Assembly: GCA_007859835.1 (NCBI GenBank)
Contig: SJPJ01000001.1
Span: 7,514,147 to 7,578,146, forward strand
Direction: 5' to 3'
Source: Novipirellula herctigrandis
Lineage (GTDB): Bacteria > Planctomycetota > Planctomycetia > Pirellulales > Pirellulaceae
DNA length: 64,000 bases
Part shown: positions 1 through 7,864 of the stretch, in pieces
Layout of the letters: the number at the start of each line of letters is the position of its first letter
Numbering within the stretch: the stretch's first letter is position 1
The notes under the pieces: model-generated
What the model was told of the DNA's origin: nothing
Database searches by the model: none
What the model saw: the letters and a program-made list of their open reading frames with translations, nothing else
Translations under genes and position numbers: made by a program

Positions 1-1
1 T

Positions 2-604
2 TGTACCGGGCGTTTTTGGGAAGGCCGATTCAAATTGCAAGCCCTGTTGGACGAAGCGAGCTTGCTGGCTTGCGCAGCCTATGTGGATTTGAACCCGATT
101 CGTGCGGCGATTGCTGAAACTCCGGAAACGAGCGAATACACCGGTGCTAAAGATCGAATCGATGATTTGTCGGAGCGACAAGATCGGACTCGGCCGAGTA
201 CTCATGATTGGGAGCGGAGTCGACGTCGGCGGAAGAGCGGTTGGATGAGTCCGATCGAGATTGACGAAAAGAACGATGCGGTCGGACCGTGTGTCGATCC
301 ATCCGGTCGGCGGGCAAGTACCAAGGGGTTCTTGGCGGTCTCGATGTCTCGCTATTTGGAACTCTTGGATTGGACGGGCCGGCAGTTGCACCGCAACAAG
401 GTCGGCAAGATACCCGATCACTTGGCTCCTATCTTGAGTCGCATTGGACTCGATACTCATGGTTGGTGCGACATTGTGAAGAAGTTTGGTCGCGTCTTTA
501 AGCGGGCGGCAGGAACTCCTGAGAGCCTTGCTCGTGAGGCAGTCCGGTGTGGTCAAGGCTGGCTGTGTGCTCCCGAGAACCCACTGGGACTATCTTCGGT
601 GTAG
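2..604 (+). CDS. REP-associated tyrosine transposase (RAYT), C-terminal part, cut by window edge
   Basis: The frame is already open at base 2 and no start is visible, so the amino-terminal half with the HUH and catalytic tyrosine motifs lies outside the window. The visible part opens with RFWEGRFK and runs into a CAAYVDLNPIRA block, both typical of the IS200-like/RAYT family. After this comes a charged, Arg-rich segment (DWERSRRRRKSGW) and an extended C-terminal domain that ends at a TAG. RAYTs are usually single-copy relatives of IS200/IS605 transposases that act on short extragenic palindromes (REPs). The dense set of repeats starting 3 bases after the stop fits that relationship, but whether they are its substrates is inference. 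Family call is firm; activity cannot be judged from this fragment. Confidence 0.8.
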   Translation, partial: CTGRFWEGRFKLQALLDEASLLACAAYVDLNPIRAAIAETPETSEYTGAKDRIDDLSERQDRTRPSTHDWERSRRRRKSGWMSPIEIDEKNDAVGPCVDPSGRRASTKGFLAVSMSRYLELLDWTGRQLHRNKVGKIPDHLAPILSRIGLDTHGWCDIVKKFGRVFKRAAGTPESLAREAVRCGQGWLCAPENPLGLSSV

Positions 605-606
605 CG

Positions 607-818
607 GATTCTGTTCCGCACGCTCGAACCTGCAACTGATTTTGCGATTAGCGTTGTGTGCTGCGCGGTCGATGCTGTAAAGATGCATGTGAACTCGCTG
701 GAGAGGAGGGTTCCCACTCCGATCGCGTCCAATGGGGGAACATGTCCGAAGCAAAGACTCTGGACAAGCTCTTTCCTAAAAGAAAGTGGGTGGCCCTTTC
801 TTGCGCCTTTCTTGCGCA
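607..818 (+). repeat. Long intergenic repeat, copy 1 (212-bp period)
   Basis: First copy of a unit beginning GATTCTGTTCCGCACGCT and ending in GGGTGGCCCTTTCTTGCG-type sequence. It is followed directly by copy 2 with the same start. Inside are two small inverted repeats: GGTTCCC...GGGAAC, and CTTTC-CTAAAA-GAAAG near the end. It starts 3 bases after the RAYT stop codon. Open frames crossing it are repeat-derived and not believed to be genes. Confidence 0.85.
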
Positions 819-1016
819 GATTCTGTTCCGCACGCTAGAACCTGCAACGGATTTTGCGATTGACGTTGTGTGCTGCGCGGTCGGTGCTGTAAAGATGCAT
901 GAGCGCTCGCAGGAAGGGAGGGTTCCCACTCCGATCGCGTCCAAAGGGGGAACATGTCCGAAGCAAAGACTCTGGACAAGCTCTTTCCTAAAGGAAAGTG
1001 GGTGGCCCTTTCTTGC
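819..1016 (+). repeat. Long intergenic repeat, copy 2
   Basis: Direct repeat of the preceding 212-bp unit, differing at scattered positions (for example in the GCATGAGCGCTCGCAGGAAG part). Copy 2 is nearly identical to copy 3 from base 864 onward, so these two share a more recent origin with each other than with copy 1. Confidence 0.85.
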
Positions 1017-1019
1017 TCT

Positions 1020-1056
1020 CGTTCTTTCTTGGTTCTTTCTTGGTTCTTTCTTGCTC
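1020..1056 (+). repeat. Short tandem repeat, TTGGTTCTTTC units
   Basis: Three successive TTCTTTCTTGG-like units lie directly after repeat copy 2. Simple-sequence expansion; no function can be assigned. Confidence 0.6.
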
Positions 1057-1330
1057 AATGCACCAAAATAAGGGGCCATCCAAACTCTATTGCCTTACTG
1101 CTTGGGATTTGCTAGAATTCTCGCTCAAGAGAGGAAAAGGGGAAGGGGGTCGGTTTTCGGGACTTGGTTTGATATTCTCTAGCGAATACGATCAATCTTT
1201 CTTTAGCCAACTGATGGTATGCCAAGAATCAAACGTGCCGATGAAGCAGGCTGCATCTATCATGCCCTTAACCGGGGCAATGCGAAAAATGGGAAAGTGC
1301 GAAAAATGCCCCCCTTCCCCTTTTCTTTCC

Positions 1331-1480
1331 CGTTGTGTGCTGCGCGGTCGGTGCTGTAAAGATGCATGAGCGCTCGCAGGAAGGGAGGGTTCCCACTCCG
1401 ATCGCGTCCAAAGGGGGAACATGTCCGAAGCAAAGACTCTGGACAAGCTCTTTCCTAAAAGAAAGTGGGTGGCCCTTTCT
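1331..1480 (+). repeat. Long intergenic repeat, copy 3 (partial)
   Basis: Matches copy 2 from CGTTGTGTGCTGCGCGGTC to GGGTGGCCCTTTCT with hardly any differences, but lacks the first ~45 bases of the unit. It lies inside the first GGGCCATCC inverted pair. Confidence 0.85.
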
Positions 1481-1507
1481 TTCTTTCTTTCTTTCTTTTT
1501 CTTTCTT
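1476..1507 (+). repeat. TTTC microsatellite
   Basis: About seven TTTC units, slightly interrupted by a T5 run, between repeat copy 3 and the right arm of the inverted element. A likely slippage hotspot. Confidence 0.8.
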
Positions 1508-1590
1508 GTTAGGTTAAACATTTGGATGGTCCCTTCGGTCCTTCGGTCGCGTTCGGTCGTTCTTTCTCGCTTTCTCGGCCCTACTAAGAA

Positions 1591-2322
1591 ATGAAACTTC
1601 GCTATTCATCGCGTTTCCTATTAGCCCTCACCGCTATCTGTGCATTGTTACTAATGTGGTGTGCCAACGCTTGGACGCTCCGGCACTCAGTTGATGATAT
1701 TAGGAGTAATGGTGGAGAGGTTACTTTTGACCGCGATGGAGGCATGATACGCAAGTTGTGCTCAGATTTGTTCGGCCCACATGCTGCCTACCCAGTTCAA
1801 CGTATTGAAGTTCGGGGTATTCATCTTTCGCCTGAGGTACTTGCGGATATTTCACAGCTCAATTCGGTTCGCAGACTATCAATAAAGGGTGCTAGAATTG
1901 ACAATTTTACCTTGTTGCTAATTTGTGGCCTCGGTTCACTTAAAGAACTATGGTTTGAGAACTGTGTGTTTGACAAATGTAGTGCGGAAGACATCACTTT
2001 GCCGCGAAGTCTAACTACATTGCGTTTTCAATCAGTCGACATTGGCGATAGGTGCATTGTCCGGCTCTGCTCCGCCTCAAAAGTAGCGGAACTAAGCTTA
2101 AAAGGGACTAATTTCAGCATTGACGGTCTTAATTCACTGAACATGCCAAGCTTGACACGTCTATCAATTGTTGCCACGAATGTTCAAACACTTCCAGATT
2201 TTGGAGTTGTTGAACATTTACCAAAGTTGTCGATCTTGCTGATTGATTCTAACCGCTACCCAAGCGAGGTAATTGATCGTTTTGAATCGAAAACAGGTAT
2301 CAATGTTGTCGAAACAAACTAA
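1591..2322 (+). CDS. Leucine-rich-repeat protein with N-terminal membrane anchor
   Basis: A 243-residue protein of planctomycete LRR style. Residues ~8-28 form one hydrophobic segment (RFLLALTAICALLLMWCANAW). They are followed by the motif VDDIRSNGGEVTFDRD, a stretch that in these proteins precedes the repeats. From about residue 70 irregular LRR-like units occur (LNSVRRLSIKGARI, LGSLKELWFENCVF, SKVAELSLKGTNF, MPSLTRLSIVATNV). It probably sits in the cytoplasmic membrane and binds a partner; the partner is unknown. It stands alone, bracketed by near-identical direct repeats (1508 and 2537), and its codons look more A/T-rich than those of the carbohydrate genes, so it may travel as a unit. ATG 1591 is the only start before the membrane segment. 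Confidence 0.7.
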   Translation: MKLRYSSRFLLALTAICALLLMWCANAWTLRHSVDDIRSNGGEVTFDRDGGMIRKLCSDLFGPHAAYPVQRIEVRGIHLSPEVLADISQLNSVRRLSIKGARIDNFTLLLICGLGSLKELWFENCVFDKCSAEDITLPRSLTTLRFQSVDIGDRCIVRLCSASKVAELSLKGTNFSIDGLNSLNMPSLTRLSIVATNVQTLPDFGVVEHLPKLSILLIDSNRYPSEVIDRFESKTGINVVETN

Positions 2323-2400
2323 CTTTGCGCGCGTCGTCCTGTCAAAAAACTCCGACGAGCCCGTCCACCCTTATGTAACATCATTCGATCATTCCATAGT

Positions 2401-2435
2401 GTGAGACAGGATTCTTGTCTCACGCTTTCTTTTTG
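2401..2435 (+). terminator. Hairpin with T-rich tail after the LRR gene
   Basis: GTGAGACA (2401-2408), 7-base loop, TGTCTCAC (2416-2423), then GCTTTCTTTTT. The stem is perfect and the T-rich tail fits an intrinsic terminator 78 bases after the LRR stop. It might equally be a REP-type palindrome, as similar elements are common around here. Confidence 0.45.
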
Positions 2436-2453
2436 GCTGCCTAGCGGCAAGAA

Positions 2454-2562
2454 TGGGCCATCCAAGTTTTGATCCGTTGCTAGAAAAGCATGCTGCACAA
2501 CTCATCCTCTCTCCTGTTCGTTGCTAGCAACGGTTCGTTAGGTTAAACATTTGGATGGCCCC
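2454..2562. repeat. Inverted GGGCCATCCAA element pair (second pair)
   Basis: TGGGCCATCCAAG at 2454-2466 is inverted as TTTGGATGGCCCC at 2550-2562. Internal arms CCGTTGCTAG (2473-2482) and the palindrome GTTGCTAGCAAC (2520-2531) add further pairing. The right arm is a near-copy of the right arm of the first pair, including GTTAGGTTAAACA. Confidence 0.55.
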
Positions 2563-2692
2563 TTCGGTTCTTCGGTTCCGATGGCCCCTTCGGTTCTTCC
2601 TTGCTGTGGAAAAATGGGTGGCACTCACTTGTCTTCTCACTTGTCTTTTTTGTTACTTGTATTACTTGTACATGCTCTTGAGGCTTATTTGT

Positions 2693-3646
2693 ATGTCGGG
2701 CTCGTGTTCCATCTTTCGGCCAATTGCTCGTCAGCTCAAGAGTTCCAAGTGCGTTGCGATTTTGATCGTTCTCGGAATGACTTTCGGCTGTTCAAAGTCA
2801 CGTAAGAGTAACGAGCCGCAAATCGCCAAAGTCAAAACCGCAGAAAAAGTGAATCTTGGTCATCGCGAGATTGAAACGCATTCCTTTCGACGAATCATCG
2901 AAAACAAAACGTTTAACAAGACGCTACGACTAACCGATGACGACCACAGTCATACTCTTGTCCGCAATTGCCGATTCTTTAGAATCGATGGTGACGGCGT
3001 GCTTTTAAGGGATGTCTGTAATGTAACGATCGCCGATTGCATTTTCGACAACATTAACGGACAAGCTGCAATTCGGGGTAGTGTTGCGGGTGGCACTCAG
3101 GATGTTCGCATCCTCGGCAATTCGATTCGAAATTGTGCGGAGAACGGAATCACCTTTGGCCAACGATCCCATTTAGGTGTTGACCACCGAAGACTGTTGA
3201 TTGAAGGAAACCAAATCGTCGATACTGGTCAATCTCGAGGTGACGGAAAGTCGCATTCGATCTACGTTCAGGCTCGCGACTTCGAGATCATCGGGAATGT
3301 TATCTCGGGTGCACGCGATGGCAATGCAATTTCAGTACGCTCCTCTGGAAAGGTGCTTGGCAATCGAATCACGGGCGAATCCAAAACTCGCAAGCCAGGC
3401 ATTCGTTATTTCAGTGACCATCAACGTGGTGCGTCAAACGAGCTATTCATAAGTGGGAATTATATTTCTGGGCAACGTATTGGCATCGACCTTAGCGAGC
3501 CAATGCCGCGGTACGATGGCAAAATTGGCGACGGTCACGTGGTCCAGAGTTTTGTGCTAAAGGGAAACGATGTCGAGGCAAACCAAACACCGATAGCCGT
3601 GTCGGAGGAGCTCAGACAATCGGCTTACCGAACCGTGATCGAATGA
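2693..3646 (+). CDS. Right-handed parallel beta-helix protein, probable lipoprotein
   Basis: A 317-residue protein from ATG 2693. The open frame extends upstream, but that part is repeat-derived low complexity. From this start there is a short basic region (RPIARQLKSSK), a hydrophobic stretch (CVAILIVLGMTF) and a GC pair that could be a lipid-attachment cysteine, although the -3 residue is Thr rather than Leu. Residues ~65-300 consist of beta-helix rungs with recurring N-x-I/F and GN-x-I motifs (VRNCRFFRIDGDGV, VTIADCIFDNINGQ, VRILGNSIRNCAENGI, LLIEGNQIVDTG, FEIIGNVISGARDG). This fold is shared by polysaccharide lyases, hydrolases and binding proteins; no catalytic set can be named. No obvious operon partner. 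Confidence 0.7.
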   Translation: MSGSCSIFRPIARQLKSSKCVAILIVLGMTFGCSKSRKSNEPQIAKVKTAEKVNLGHREIETHSFRRIIENKTFNKTLRLTDDDHSHTLVRNCRFFRIDGDGVLLRDVCNVTIADCIFDNINGQAAIRGSVAGGTQDVRILGNSIRNCAENGITFGQRSHLGVDHRRLLIEGNQIVDTGQSRGDGKSHSIYVQARDFEIIGNVISGARDGNAISVRSSGKVLGNRITGESKTRKPGIRYFSDHQRGASNELFISGNYISGQRIGIDLSEPMPRYDGKIGDGHVVQSFVLKGNDVEANQTPIAVSEELRQSAYRTVIE

Positions 3647-3757
3647 AAAACGCAATACGAGCGTAATGCGGTGCACCGTAATAGGGAGGCGCAAGAACGC
3701 AAGAAGCAAGAAGGGGCCACTCAAAGTTGTTTAGCAAGCAGCTTGGGTCAGATCAAA

Positions 3758-3770
3758 GGTGTCGGACACC
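3758..3770. repeat. GGTGTCGGACACC palindrome
   Basis: A 13-base perfect inverted repeat (GGTGTC-G-GACACC) flanked by AAA and GAAA. Similar palindromes are frequent as scattered extragenic elements in planctomycete genomes, to my knowledge. Only one copy is seen here. Confidence 0.5.
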
Positions 3771-4076
3771 GAAATTGCTGACGGCTCGCTGCGATAAAAA
3801 CGCGGGCCCTGCGCTGAAACGGCGGGAGACAATGGCACAAACCCCAGGATTCCCAACCTCGCTTGTGGCCACCAACGGGTTGAACGATTGTCGGAAATTT
3901 GGGAACTCATTGGCCGGTCAATCTCATCCATCCATTGAATCGGCCGAGACAAAAGCCGGCCAAGCTTCAAGGCTTGTAGAGGACAATGCGATCCACCGAA
4001 AGAGAAATCGCTATCAAGCGGGTTTGCTAACAACCTGCAGTCCGCGCAGGGGACTTGCAACGGCACTGCGCCGGTT

Positions 4077-4198
4077 CAGATTTACGCGAGAGGGCTCCGG
4101 TTCAGATTTACGCGAGAGGGCTCCGGGGCAGATTTACGCGAGAGGGCTCCGGGGCAGATTTACGCGAGAGGGCTCCGATCCAGATTTACGCGAGAGGG
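4077..4198 (+). repeat. 26-bp tandem repeat, five copies
   Basis: Copies start at 4077, 4103, 4129, 4155 and 4181, each with the core CAGATTTACGCGAGAGGG followed by eight more variable bases (GCTCCGGT/GG). There are no spacers, so it is not a CRISPR array. Because 26 is not a multiple of 3 and the unit lacks stops in the plus frames, it reads as a cycling peptide (YARGLRG, FTREGS, DLRERAP) in several frames. Confidence 0.9.
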
Positions 4199-4265
4199 AG
4201 CATTCGCCAACGTCCAAGCCTGTCAACGTCGGCTTGACTACACGATTTTGATGTGATCGACAATT

Positions 4266-6137
4266 TCACTCGCCGCTCGTCAAAGCTAACCGTGGTGACC
4301 GTGACGAGCGGGCCAGCTTGGCTGCGGCGGTGTGGTTTTGGTTCACGTGCTCGCCAAGAATCCTGACGAGTTCCTCCGTTGTTTTCGGATGGCTCGTCAG
4401 CTTTGTGTGGGTCGCGTTGATCTGAAGTTCGCTGAGAGTACCGGGATGACGAGCACTCTGAACCGCGACAACGCCGTCACTTGGCGTGCCATCGGAAAAT
4501 TCGCGACCCGTACCGATGATCGTGTGCAGCCCGACCTCGGAGTTCACCCGTAGCTTGTAGGCCGCAAGCAATAGCGGGTTATCGGGACGTAGCAGATCGA
4601 TGCTGGAAGGCAACCGGTTCGCCAGATCGCCGGTGAACACGTCGGGATTGGATCGCACAAACTCCTTGAATCTTGATTCCCTCTCATCGGGAGTCATGAC
4701 CAGCGCCGAGCCCAGTCTGCCAATCACGCCTTTGGCCATTGCCGCTCCCCGATGCGGTGAACCGATAAAGACCACTCGTTTGACGTACGGTAGCGGCTCG
4801 AAGAAGAATAATTCCTCAATCTCGTCACGGATCTCGGGCGAAGTCTTGATTTCTTCGACACGACGACTGGCCACGCTGTCCCACAGTGATGTGTCGCTAT
4901 ACGAGACGAGCAGTTTCGAGACCAAACCTCCCATGCTGTGGCCGACGAGCACCATATTGGCAATCGCCTCGTCATCACTGTTGGGATCGAGGTAATCAAC
5001 GGCCTCACTGAGATCCCGTCGCATCTCGGCCGCCGAGCGAACGAATGGTTGTCCCGTACGATATTGGAAAGTCCAGATTTGATAGTGTTCATTGACGTCC
5101 TCGACGAATCGCAGGTCGTTCACCAGATCGACCCACGTGAATTTGTCCGACAACAACCCGTGGACCACCACAATCGGAATCTTGCCCGGTTGATACGGCT
5201 CAAGCATTCGCAGGCCACCTAGTTCGTCGGTTCGCGCCGGGTTAAGAAAATTCGAGAAGGTGTTTCGATCCGTGTCGCGGCTAGCCAACACCAAAGGCGC
5301 CGTGACGTCGCTAGCAAGATCCCATTGGCGTTGCTGGTAGGAAACCTGATTCACACGCAGGGGATCGTGAATCTCCAACACCGCCGCGATCTCGCCGGCA
5401 TCCTCGCCGGTAACGTGCTTCGACATGCCACTGGGCGTGGGCGTCTCCTCTTGGGGTCGCAGAATGCAGGTCGCCGCAAACGGCACGTCCTTGCCCATGT
5501 ATCCGTCGCTGGCCGCGCGTCGGCAAACGGCTACCATCGGGACTCCCAAGCCCTGCTGGGACCAATACCGCTGAACAATGTCCTGGTCTTTTCGCAATAC
5601 GCCGTGCAGTTCAGAAAAATCGGCTTTTTCCCATGGAAACCCGTGGTGCGAGATTGGGACGACGACCGGTTCTCTGTCCTCGAAAACAAGTGAAACTCGA
5701 CCACTGGGATCAAGTCGGTTGTGGACCGTTCCTTGCTGAACGAATTGGGCGACGCTGTGGTGATAGACGTCCCAAGCTGCCTCGTTAATTTCGTTGGGCT
5801 CGGTAGTGTCATTTGCGGCCTGCAGTGCGGGCCAACAATCGAGGGCGACTCGGGCGTACAACGCAACGCATTTCGGATCGGCAGCGCGTCTGGCTAGCTC
5901 CGCTTCGCGGGCGACTCGGGCAGTTTCGGCAAACCGATCGTCGCTTGCCAAAACGGAGAGCGCGTCGCGGTCGAAACCCTTGGTGTCATCTCGCCACGGT
6001 GAGGAAACTGCCGCTAGCGAAGATAACGCTCTGGTTGCGAAACCTGTCGGAGCCCTTCCTGGTGTGCAACCCGAGCAGCCGAGGGCGATCACGATTGCGA
6101 AGGCCGAGGCGTAGGAGCGAAAATAGTTTCGAGTCAT
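4266..6137 (-). CDS. Secreted alpha/beta-hydrolase (lipase/esterase-like) lipoprotein
   Basis: A 623-residue protein. ATG at 6137 is preferred over the in-frame ATG 27 bases upstream because it gives a compact signal sequence (MTRNYFRSYASAFAIVIALG) followed by cysteines (GCSGC) suitable for lipid attachment. The first 300 residues are unassigned. The hydrolase core follows: PIVVVHGLLSDKFTW (oxyanion region, ~321-335), the nucleophile elbow VLVGHSMGGL (Ser near 401), GSPHRGA (~460) and a late ATHTKL that could supply the catalytic His. The pattern fits triacylglycerol-lipase or PGAP1-like hydrolases; substrate unknown. It is transcribed away from the GH16 gene, has no operon partner, and sits next to a decayed IS3 fragment. 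Confidence 0.75.
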   Translation of the reverse strand: MTRNYFRSYASAFAIVIALGCSGCTPGRAPTGFATRALSSLAAVSSPWRDDTKGFDRDALSVLASDDRFAETARVAREAELARRAADPKCVALYARVALDCWPALQAANDTTEPNEINEAAWDVYHHSVAQFVQQGTVHNRLDPSGRVSLVFEDREPVVVPISHHGFPWEKADFSELHGVLRKDQDIVQRYWSQQGLGVPMVAVCRRAASDGYMGKDVPFAATCILRPQEETPTPSGMSKHVTGEDAGEIAAVLEIHDPLRVNQVSYQQRQWDLASDVTAPLVLASRDTDRNTFSNFLNPARTDELGGLRMLEPYQPGKIPIVVVHGLLSDKFTWVDLVNDLRFVEDVNEHYQIWTFQYRTGQPFVRSAAEMRRDLSEAVDYLDPNSDDEAIANMVLVGHSMGGLVSKLLVSYSDTSLWDSVASRRVEEIKTSPEIRDEIEELFFFEPLPYVKRVVFIGSPHRGAAMAKGVIGRLGSALVMTPDERESRFKEFVRSNPDVFTGDLANRLPSSIDLLRPDNPLLLAAYKLRVNSEVGLHTIIGTGREFSDGTPSDGVVAVQSARHPGTLSELQINATHTKLTSHPKTTEELVRILGEHVNQNHTAAAKLARSSRSPRLALTSGE

Positions 6138-6455
6138 GGTTAGTGGCCCTCTCGGTTCCCTCAATTACCCAGTTTTCCGTTTATCCGAACTCACGACGCG
6201 AGCGCGATCCTTTATCGGTATCGGGATTCGCATGGGGACTACGTGATCAAGGATCTGGCAAAGCAGGGGCAGCAACGGATCCACCGTCAATCGGCGCAGC
6301 ACCACGATTTCGGGGGCGTTCGAGATTCATCAGCTCAAGCTTGAAGGCGAGTGGTTCAGTTACTGCGCTGCTATCGGTTACGGCTTTGCGGCGTGACGGT
6401 AGCTAATTTAACGCGATCGCCGAAACCCCAAGAATTCCCAGGCGTTACCCGCTAC

Positions 6456-6501
6456 CGCCTTCCGCCTTCCGCCTTCCGCCTCCGCTTCCGCTTCCGCTTC
6501 C
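6456..6501 (+). repeat. Compound CGCCTTC / CGCTTC microsatellite
   Basis: Three to four 7-base CGCCTTC units pass into three 6-base CGCTTC units. Simple-sequence expansion. Confidence 0.8.
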
Positions 6502-6572
6502 TGGCGTCCAACGTGGTTAATCGTTTCAAGCCGTGTTCGCTCTCGCCAGCGAATGATCGACCGTGCAAGTGG

Positions 6573-6669
6573 TTAGCGGCCACGATTTCTTGTATTAATC
6601 GGCGTTCCCGTCTGGGCCTGCTTCAGCGCACCTATGATTTGCTGGTCGGTGAACTTTGACCTCGCTCAT
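6573..6669 (-). pseudogene. Remnant of IS3-family orfA N-terminus
   Basis: Read on the minus strand from the CAT at 6667-6669, the sequence begins MSEVK and, after removing one extra A in the AAAG that follows, continues FTDQQIIGALKQAQTGTPI before hitting a stop at 6573. That is the start of an IS3-type orfA helix-turn-helix protein (usual form: K-x-F/R-F-T-x-x-Q-I-I-x-x-L-K-x-A). The rest of orfA and all of orfB are gone. The bases just outside (TGAGGCCAGAAAGTGGGAG on the minus strand, 6704-6722) may be the old terminal repeat. A frameshifted, truncated relic. Confidence 0.55.
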
Positions 6670-6896
6670 GTTCGTCTTCTCCTGTGCAACGACGGCCAAA
6701 GTCTACTCCCACTTTCTGGCCTCAAATGGTTCCGTTTCTCGATCGTAAATTGGGGGTGTTCCCAAAAGAGTGACCAAATCATTTCGTAAAACAGAGTTGG
6801 CCTGCGTTGAAAACCTATTCGCATGCGGGATCTGTCCGAATCGGCTATTCTATTGGTTTGCGTTTCCCGCCTCCCAGAACCAAATGGCCCGCCTCC

Positions 6897-7778
6897 ATGA
6901 ACGTACGACTCTCCCCGCTTCCCCGCTTCCTGCTGCTCGGCTGCTTTCTATTGAATTCCTTGACCGCGGACGCTGCTCCGCCCCCAGCGCCGGCGGGCTA
7001 CATATGGGTGGTGAACCCGACGTTCACGGATGAATTCGATGGGACGACTCTTGATGCCTCTAAGTGGTACGACCATCATCCGCGTTGGCAAGGGCGACCG
7101 CCGGCGAAGTTCATGCCGAAAAGTTTGGCGGTGAAAGACGGTCAACTGCAAATCAAGAACAGTGTATTGAGCCCGCCCCAAGGCCGATTCACCATTGCCG
7201 GTGGCGCAGTGGTATCCAAGACGAGTGAGGCTCACTTTGGCTACTACGAGGTTCGCATGAAGGCGTCGAAGATTTCGATGTCGTCGACGTTTTGGTTTTC
7301 CAATGAGTCAAAGCGCTACGGCGATCGGTCGATTGGTCAGGAACTTGACGTTCAGGAAGCGGTCGGTGGCGGCAAATTGCAGCCTGATCGGCGCCACTAT
7401 ATGAAGTCCAACACGCACGTTTGGGTGCAAGAACGTGGGAGAGGAAAACGTTTCAGCAAGGCGATGCCTGGCGATGCTGAAATTAGCCCGCCCGTTGATG
7501 AGGCGTATCATGTGTATGGTGCGTGGTGGGTCGATCCCAACGTAGTGCGTTTCTATCACAATGACGAATTCAAATTCGAACTTCGTCCCAACACCGACTA
7601 TCATCCAACGCCATTTGAACGACCCATGCAACTGAATATGGTCACCGAAACCTACGACTGGGAAACACCGCCCACGCCAGAAGAATTGGCAGATGATTCA
7701 CGCAACACGACCTACTACGATTGGGTGCGGGCGTATGTGTTGGTGCCGGACGAAGCGTCCACACCTTCGGGGAAATAG
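6897..7778 (+). CDS. Secreted GH16 beta-galactanase (agarase/porphyranase-like)
   Basis: A 293-residue protein from ATG 6897, chosen because it starts the signal peptide MNVRLSPLPRFLLLGCFLLN...ADAA; the longer frame adds an unlikely leader. The jelly-roll GH16 domain fills the rest. The retaining catalytic motif is ELDVQE at residues 149-154, an ExDxxE form with both Glu and the helper Asp present. N-terminal FTDEFDGTTLDASKWY and FGYYEVRMKAS are typical core strands, and the C-terminal YYDWVRAYVL is the usual last strand. The form with the extra residue in ExDxxE is that of beta-agarase, porphyranase and kappa-carrageenase subgroups, so hydrolysis of a red-algal galactan is the best guess. 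A sulfatase follows 0.5 kb downstream on the same strand. Confidence 0.85.
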   Translation: MNVRLSPLPRFLLLGCFLLNSLTADAAPPPAPAGYIWVVNPTFTDEFDGTTLDASKWYDHHPRWQGRPPAKFMPKSLAVKDGQLQIKNSVLSPPQGRFTIAGGAVVSKTSEAHFGYYEVRMKASKISMSSTFWFSNESKRYGDRSIGQELDVQEAVGGGKLQPDRRHYMKSNTHVWVQERGRGKRFSKAMPGDAEISPPVDEAYHVYGAWWVDPNVVRFYHNDEFKFELRPNTDYHPTPFERPMQLNMVTETYDWETPPTPEELADDSRNTTYYDWVRAYVLVPDEASTPSGK

Positions 7779-7864
7779 CTGCTCACCACATTTGTCAACT
7801 TTCAAATTGTTCCTCGATGTGGGAATCGCTGTACCGTGGAAATTTTCATTGAGATTGTCTTGGC

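Larger units (their letters stand above)
1072..1533. repeat. Inverted GGGCCATCCAA element pair (first pair)
   Basis: GGGGCCATCCAAA at 1072-1084 is answered by its inverse TTTGGATGGTCCC at 1521-1533. The right arm sits in a longer motif, GTTAGGTTAAACATTTGG, that recurs almost unchanged at 2537-2554 on the other side of the LRR gene. The interval between the arms holds repeat copy 3 and a TTTC run. It could be a non-autonomous mobile or REP-like element; no coding sequence was recognised within it. Confidence 0.55.
2323..2692. other. Non-coding stretch with terminator-like hairpin and second repeat pair
   Basis: It holds the hairpin at 2401-2435, the second GGGCCATCC pair (2454-2562), duplicated CCCCTTCGGTTCTTC tracts at 2560-2600 and a low-complexity ACTTGT-rich run up to the next gene. 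Open frames here encode hydrophobic, cysteine-rich nonsense and are not taken as genes. Confidence 0.6.
3647..4265. other. Non-coding stretch with palindrome and 26-bp tandem array
   Basis: It contains the GGTGTCGGACACC palindrome and the five-copy 26-bp array described separately. A 174-codon plus-strand open frame spans the region only because the array has no stop in several frames; it shows no family resemblance. Confidence 0.6.
6138..6896. other. Non-coding stretch with CT-rich repeat and IS3 remnant
   Basis: Between the lipase-like gene and GH16. Contains a (CGCCTTC)n/(CGCTTC)n run at 6456-6501 and a decayed IS3 orfA start at 6573-6669, listed separately. Nothing else recognised; promoters for both flanking divergent genes must lie in here. 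Confidence 0.6.

Noticed and set aside
648..1521. Several 60-143 codon open frames on both strands
   Set aside because: They run through the long repeat copies, repeat the same peptide segments and have no family features; they are products of the repeats.
1508..2543. Integron gene cassette
   Set aside because: GTTAGGT fits the core-site consensus, but no matching RYYYAAC partner at attC distance and no integrase gene were seen; kept only as an observation.
4077..4198. CRISPR array
   Set aside because: Units are directly adjacent with no spacers and no cas genes occur nearby.
3727..4251. 174-codon plus-strand open frame
   Set aside because: Kept open by the 26-bp array; the first half shows no domain, signal or coding-like pattern.
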